Positions 62,206 to 64,000 of a DNA stretch of 64,000 bases are shown here, in pieces. How positions within the stretch are numbered: the first letter of the stretch is position 1; every line of letters begins with the position of its first letter. Both the position numbers and the translations under genes were made by a program. Below the pieces are notes generated by a model that had not been told where the DNA came from, did not search any database, and saw nothing but the letters and a program-made list of their open reading frames with translations. The DNA is from Flagellimonas sediminis (GTDB lineage Bacteria > Bacteroidota > Bacteroidia > Flavobacteriales > Flavobacteriaceae): NCBI RefSeq assembly GCF_010500845.1, contig NZ_JAAAMI010000001.1:806001-870000 (forward strand). The letters run 5' to 3'.

Positions 62206-62391
62206 ATGGATGAAATAATGATACTACTGTTGATATTTCTGCTGATTGCGTATTGGTTGACCCCGATCATATTGTTCATCATTGGCATTGTAAAACTAAA
62301 GTCGAAACCAAAAACCGCAAAAATCCTTTTTATTGTTGCAGCGGTCATGTTGGTGGTTGGTTTCGGGGTTTGCGGTGCGATGTTATCCTAA
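62206..62391 (+). CDS. small two-helix membrane protein
   Basis: 61 residues, nearly all in two membrane helices separated by the basic turn KLKSKPKTAK. It follows the radical-SAM gene by 11 bp, so it is likely the third gene of that operon. No family recognised. It could be a membrane anchor or chaperone for the Lgt-like/radical-SAM pair. Confidence 0.6.
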   Translation: MDEIMILLLIFLLIAYWLTPIILFIIGIVKLKSKPKTAKILFIVAAVMLVVGFGVCGAMLS

Positions 62392-62440
62392 GAATTGAAT
62401 AAGTAATCCTACTGGGATGTTGGCAAAGAGCCTTGCAACA

Positions 62441-63085
62441 TCATTGGATCAATCCCCAGTCCACGGCTTTTTTGATCATCCCGACGGAGTTTTTCACATC
62501 CATTTTTACAAAGAGGTTGCGTTTGTGGGTCACTACCGTATTGGTGCTAACAAACAACAGATCGGCAATTTCCTGTGTGGTATGTTCCTTAGCTATCAAT
62601 TTGATGACTTCAATCTCGCGCTTTGTGATCATTGGGATCGTGCCTTCTTTTATTTTGGGTTCTTCGGTAAGGCTCTCGATCATTTTAGCGGTCAAATGGG
62701 AACTGATGACCTTTTTGCCTTCATGGGCATCCTTTATTCCTTGGATGAGATATTCCTTGGATGCATTTTTAAGCAAATACCCATTGGCCCCTATTTTGAA
62801 CAGGGAGGTGATGATGCTGCCTTCGTCATTGGTGGTGAGCATGATCACTTTTACATCCGGGTATGATTTTTTCACGTGCATGGTGGTTTCCAATCCGTCC
62901 ATAACCGGCATTTGTAGATCAAGCAACAAGACATCCACAGGTTCTTTTTTGAGAAACTCCAGAACTTCAAGACCATTACTGGCCGTACCCACAATGCTCA
63001 GTTCCCTATCCTTTGCAAAAATGGCCTTTAATCCATCCAACATGATTTGGTGGTCGTCCGCTAGCAATACCTTGATCTTTTCCAT
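62441..63085 (-). CDS. NarL/LuxR-type response regulator
   Basis: 214 residues: receiver (ADDH at 9-12, Asp56 in VLLLDLQMP, Lys in YLLKNA) and LuxR-type helix-turn-helix (ITKREIEVIKLIAKEHTTQEIA, VSTNTVVTHKRNL). Paralogue of the regulator at 59149, about 3 kb away. It follows its kinase gene by 20 bp on the minus strand. A bulged hairpin around 62416-62442 overlaps its stop and may be its terminator. Confidence 0.9.
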   Translation of the reverse strand: MEKIKVLLADDHQIMLDGLKAIFAKDRELSIVGTASNGLEVLEFLKKEPVDVLLLDLQMPVMDGLETTMHVKKSYPDVKVIMLTTNDEGSIITSLFKIGANGYLLKNASKEYLIQGIKDAHEGKKVISSHLTAKMIESLTEEPKIKEGTIPMITKREIEVIKLIAKEHTTQEIADLLFVSTNTVVTHKRNLFVKMDVKNSVGMIKKAVDWGLIQ

Positions 63086-63105
63086 ACTATTTTCAATTTA
63101 AAATG

Positions 63106-64000
63106 CTAAGTACTGTACTTTTTGTTCAATGGAATGTTTATGGTTACCAATGTTCCCATGCCTTCTCGGCTGTTGATGTCGAAAGTGCCCCCAATAAATT
63201 CGGTCCTGAACGCGATGCTTTTCAATCCCATACCTTTATCTGCTTTTAAACTTTTCGGGTCAAAGCCGACACCATCGTCTTCAATGGTAAGGTCAAACCA
63301 GTCGTCACTATAGGTAATCTGTACCAATACTTCCTTTGCATCGGCATATTTTACAATGTTGTTCAAAGATTCCTGTACAATCCTGAAAATCATGATGTTG
63401 GTATTGTCATCAAATACCTTCTCCGTGCCATGTACCTGAAATTCGGCATGGAAAGGATGAATGGCGTCCATTTTTTTCACCAAGTCCTCAATGGCCTTTC
63501 TGAGTCCCAATTTCTTAAGGGACTGAGGCATCATTTCGTGGGCAATCTTTCGGACTTCGGTGCAGGCCTCATCGATCATTTGACTGGCGGAAACATATAT
63601 TTTTTTGGAGTTGTTGTCATCAAAATTGATCTGCAAACTTCCGATGTTCACTTTTAAACTCGATAACAGATTTCCCAATCCATCATGCAGGTCCCTTGCA
63701 ATACGGGTGCGTTCCTTTTCCTGTCCTTCCAACATGGACCGCATGGAAATGATCTGCTGCTCCCGCTGTGCCTCATGCAGCTCCAGCTTGGCGGTATGCA
63801 TCCTATTTTTATAATATAAAAAACCGACTAATGTAATCAACAAGAGTCCTCCCAAAGAGAATAGCAACATGTTCACGTGATCTTGTTTTTTTTGGTTCAA
63901 TACTTCTTCTTCCAGCAATTGGATCTTTAACTGATCCTTTTCAAATTTTATCTTCATATCGGCCAGGGCCTCAATACTGCTTTCACTCAGCTTATATTCT
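63106..64000 (-). CDS. HisKA_3-type sensor histidine kinase, N-terminus beyond the window
   Basis: The frame stays open from the stop at 63106 to the last base of the window, so the gene is cut at its 5' end; the ATG at 63957 is internal. Visible: a coiled-coil helix, one membrane helix (MLLFSLGGLLLITLVGFLYY), HisKA_3 with His in RIARDLHDGLGNLL, and an HATPase domain (NNIVKYA, DDGVGFDPKSL, GMGLKSIAFR). The missing N-terminus probably holds TPRs as in the kinase at 57168. Partner of the adjacent regulator. Confidence 0.9.
   Translation of the reverse strand, partial: EYKLSESSIEALADMKIKFEKDQLKIQLLEEEVLNQKKQDHVNMLLFSLGGLLLITLVGFLYYKNRMHTAKLELHEAQREQQIISMRSMLEGQEKERTRIARDLHDGLGNLLSSLKVNIGSLQINFDDNNSKKIYVSASQMIDEACTEVRKIAHEMMPQSLKKLGLRKAIEDLVKKMDAIHPFHAEFQVHGTEKVFDDNTNIMIFRIVQESLNNIVKYADAKEVLVQITYSDDWFDLTIEDDGVGFDPKSLKADKGMGLKSIAFRTEFIGGTFDINSREGMGTLVTINIPLNKKYST

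Noticed and set aside
1..64000. CRISPR arrays, insertion sequences, rRNA genes, phage structural genes
   Set aside because: Looked for and not seen; the recombinase is the only mobility gene found.

Overview
The window reads as a chromosomal stretch of a marine Flavobacteriaceae bacterium (Bacteroidota), perhaps close to Muricauda/Flagellimonas. The reasons are the SusC/SusD pair, the Bacteroidota-type -7 promoter box TAnnTTTG in front of many genes, the near absence of Shine-Dalgarno sites, frequent lipoproteins and many flavobacterial families. The genus guess is inference.

Layout. 0-2 kb: the right end of an integrated element, with a partial gene, a tyrosine recombinase, and a 3' half of tRNA-Asn that marks the attachment site. 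2-4.3 kb: a repeat-rich surface lipoprotein flanked by two 68-bp direct repeats. 4.3-11.6 kb: small housekeeping and stress genes (cupin, DinB, nitroreductase, small transporter, inactive-looking esterase, NTF2-like, ABM, GNAT, Crp/Fnr, PepSY, YceI). Two of these operons share an almost identical promoter/operator. 11.8-13.6 kb: a LytS/LytTR two-component pair with its own LytTR-type direct repeats. 13.6-18.2 kb: a xylose operon (xylB-xylA-sodium symporter).

18.4-34.1 kb: a phosphonate-type locus built like a polysaccharide utilisation locus. It has an inner-membrane DUF5690 carrier, a TIGR03364 FAD oxidoreductase, a PhnX-like hydrolase and an XRE-cupin regulator, followed by a seven-gene operon: SusC, SusD, a PA14-tailed phosphatase-fold lipoprotein, an exported metallo-beta-lactamase-fold hydrolase, a class-III PLP enzyme of the PbfA/phospholyase type, a purple-acid-phosphatase-like protein and a second alkaline-phosphatase-fold enzyme. 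The likely logic is release of a phosphorus headgroup at the surface or in the periplasm, uptake, and cleavage to an aldehyde plus phosphate.

34.2-50.7 kb: a sulfide/persulfide island. A cysteine-bearing Crp/Fnr regulator is followed by a SulP permease, persulfide dioxygenase-rhodanese, two more rhodaneses, an HMA protein, a dihaem lipoprotein, SQR, a tripartite RND pump and two YeeE-type sulfur importers. Six promoters here carry a GTAAC-N4-GTTAC palindrome exactly 22 bp upstream of the -7 box, which I infer is the regulon of that Crp/Fnr protein.

50.8-59.8 kb: a lone receiver protein, tRNA-Arg(CCT), then an envelope module of unknown function: a secreted MORN-like protein, a secreted TPR-CHAT protease, two membrane proteins, another secreted protein, a TPR sensor kinase and a NarL-type regulator. 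Its two operons share a 17-bp operator at identical spacing. 60.1-62.4 kb: a divergent Lgt homologue joined to a radical-SAM enzyme resembling archaeal tetraether synthase. 62.4-64 kb: a second NarL-type two-component pair, cut by the window edge. No CRISPR array, rRNA or insertion sequence was seen.
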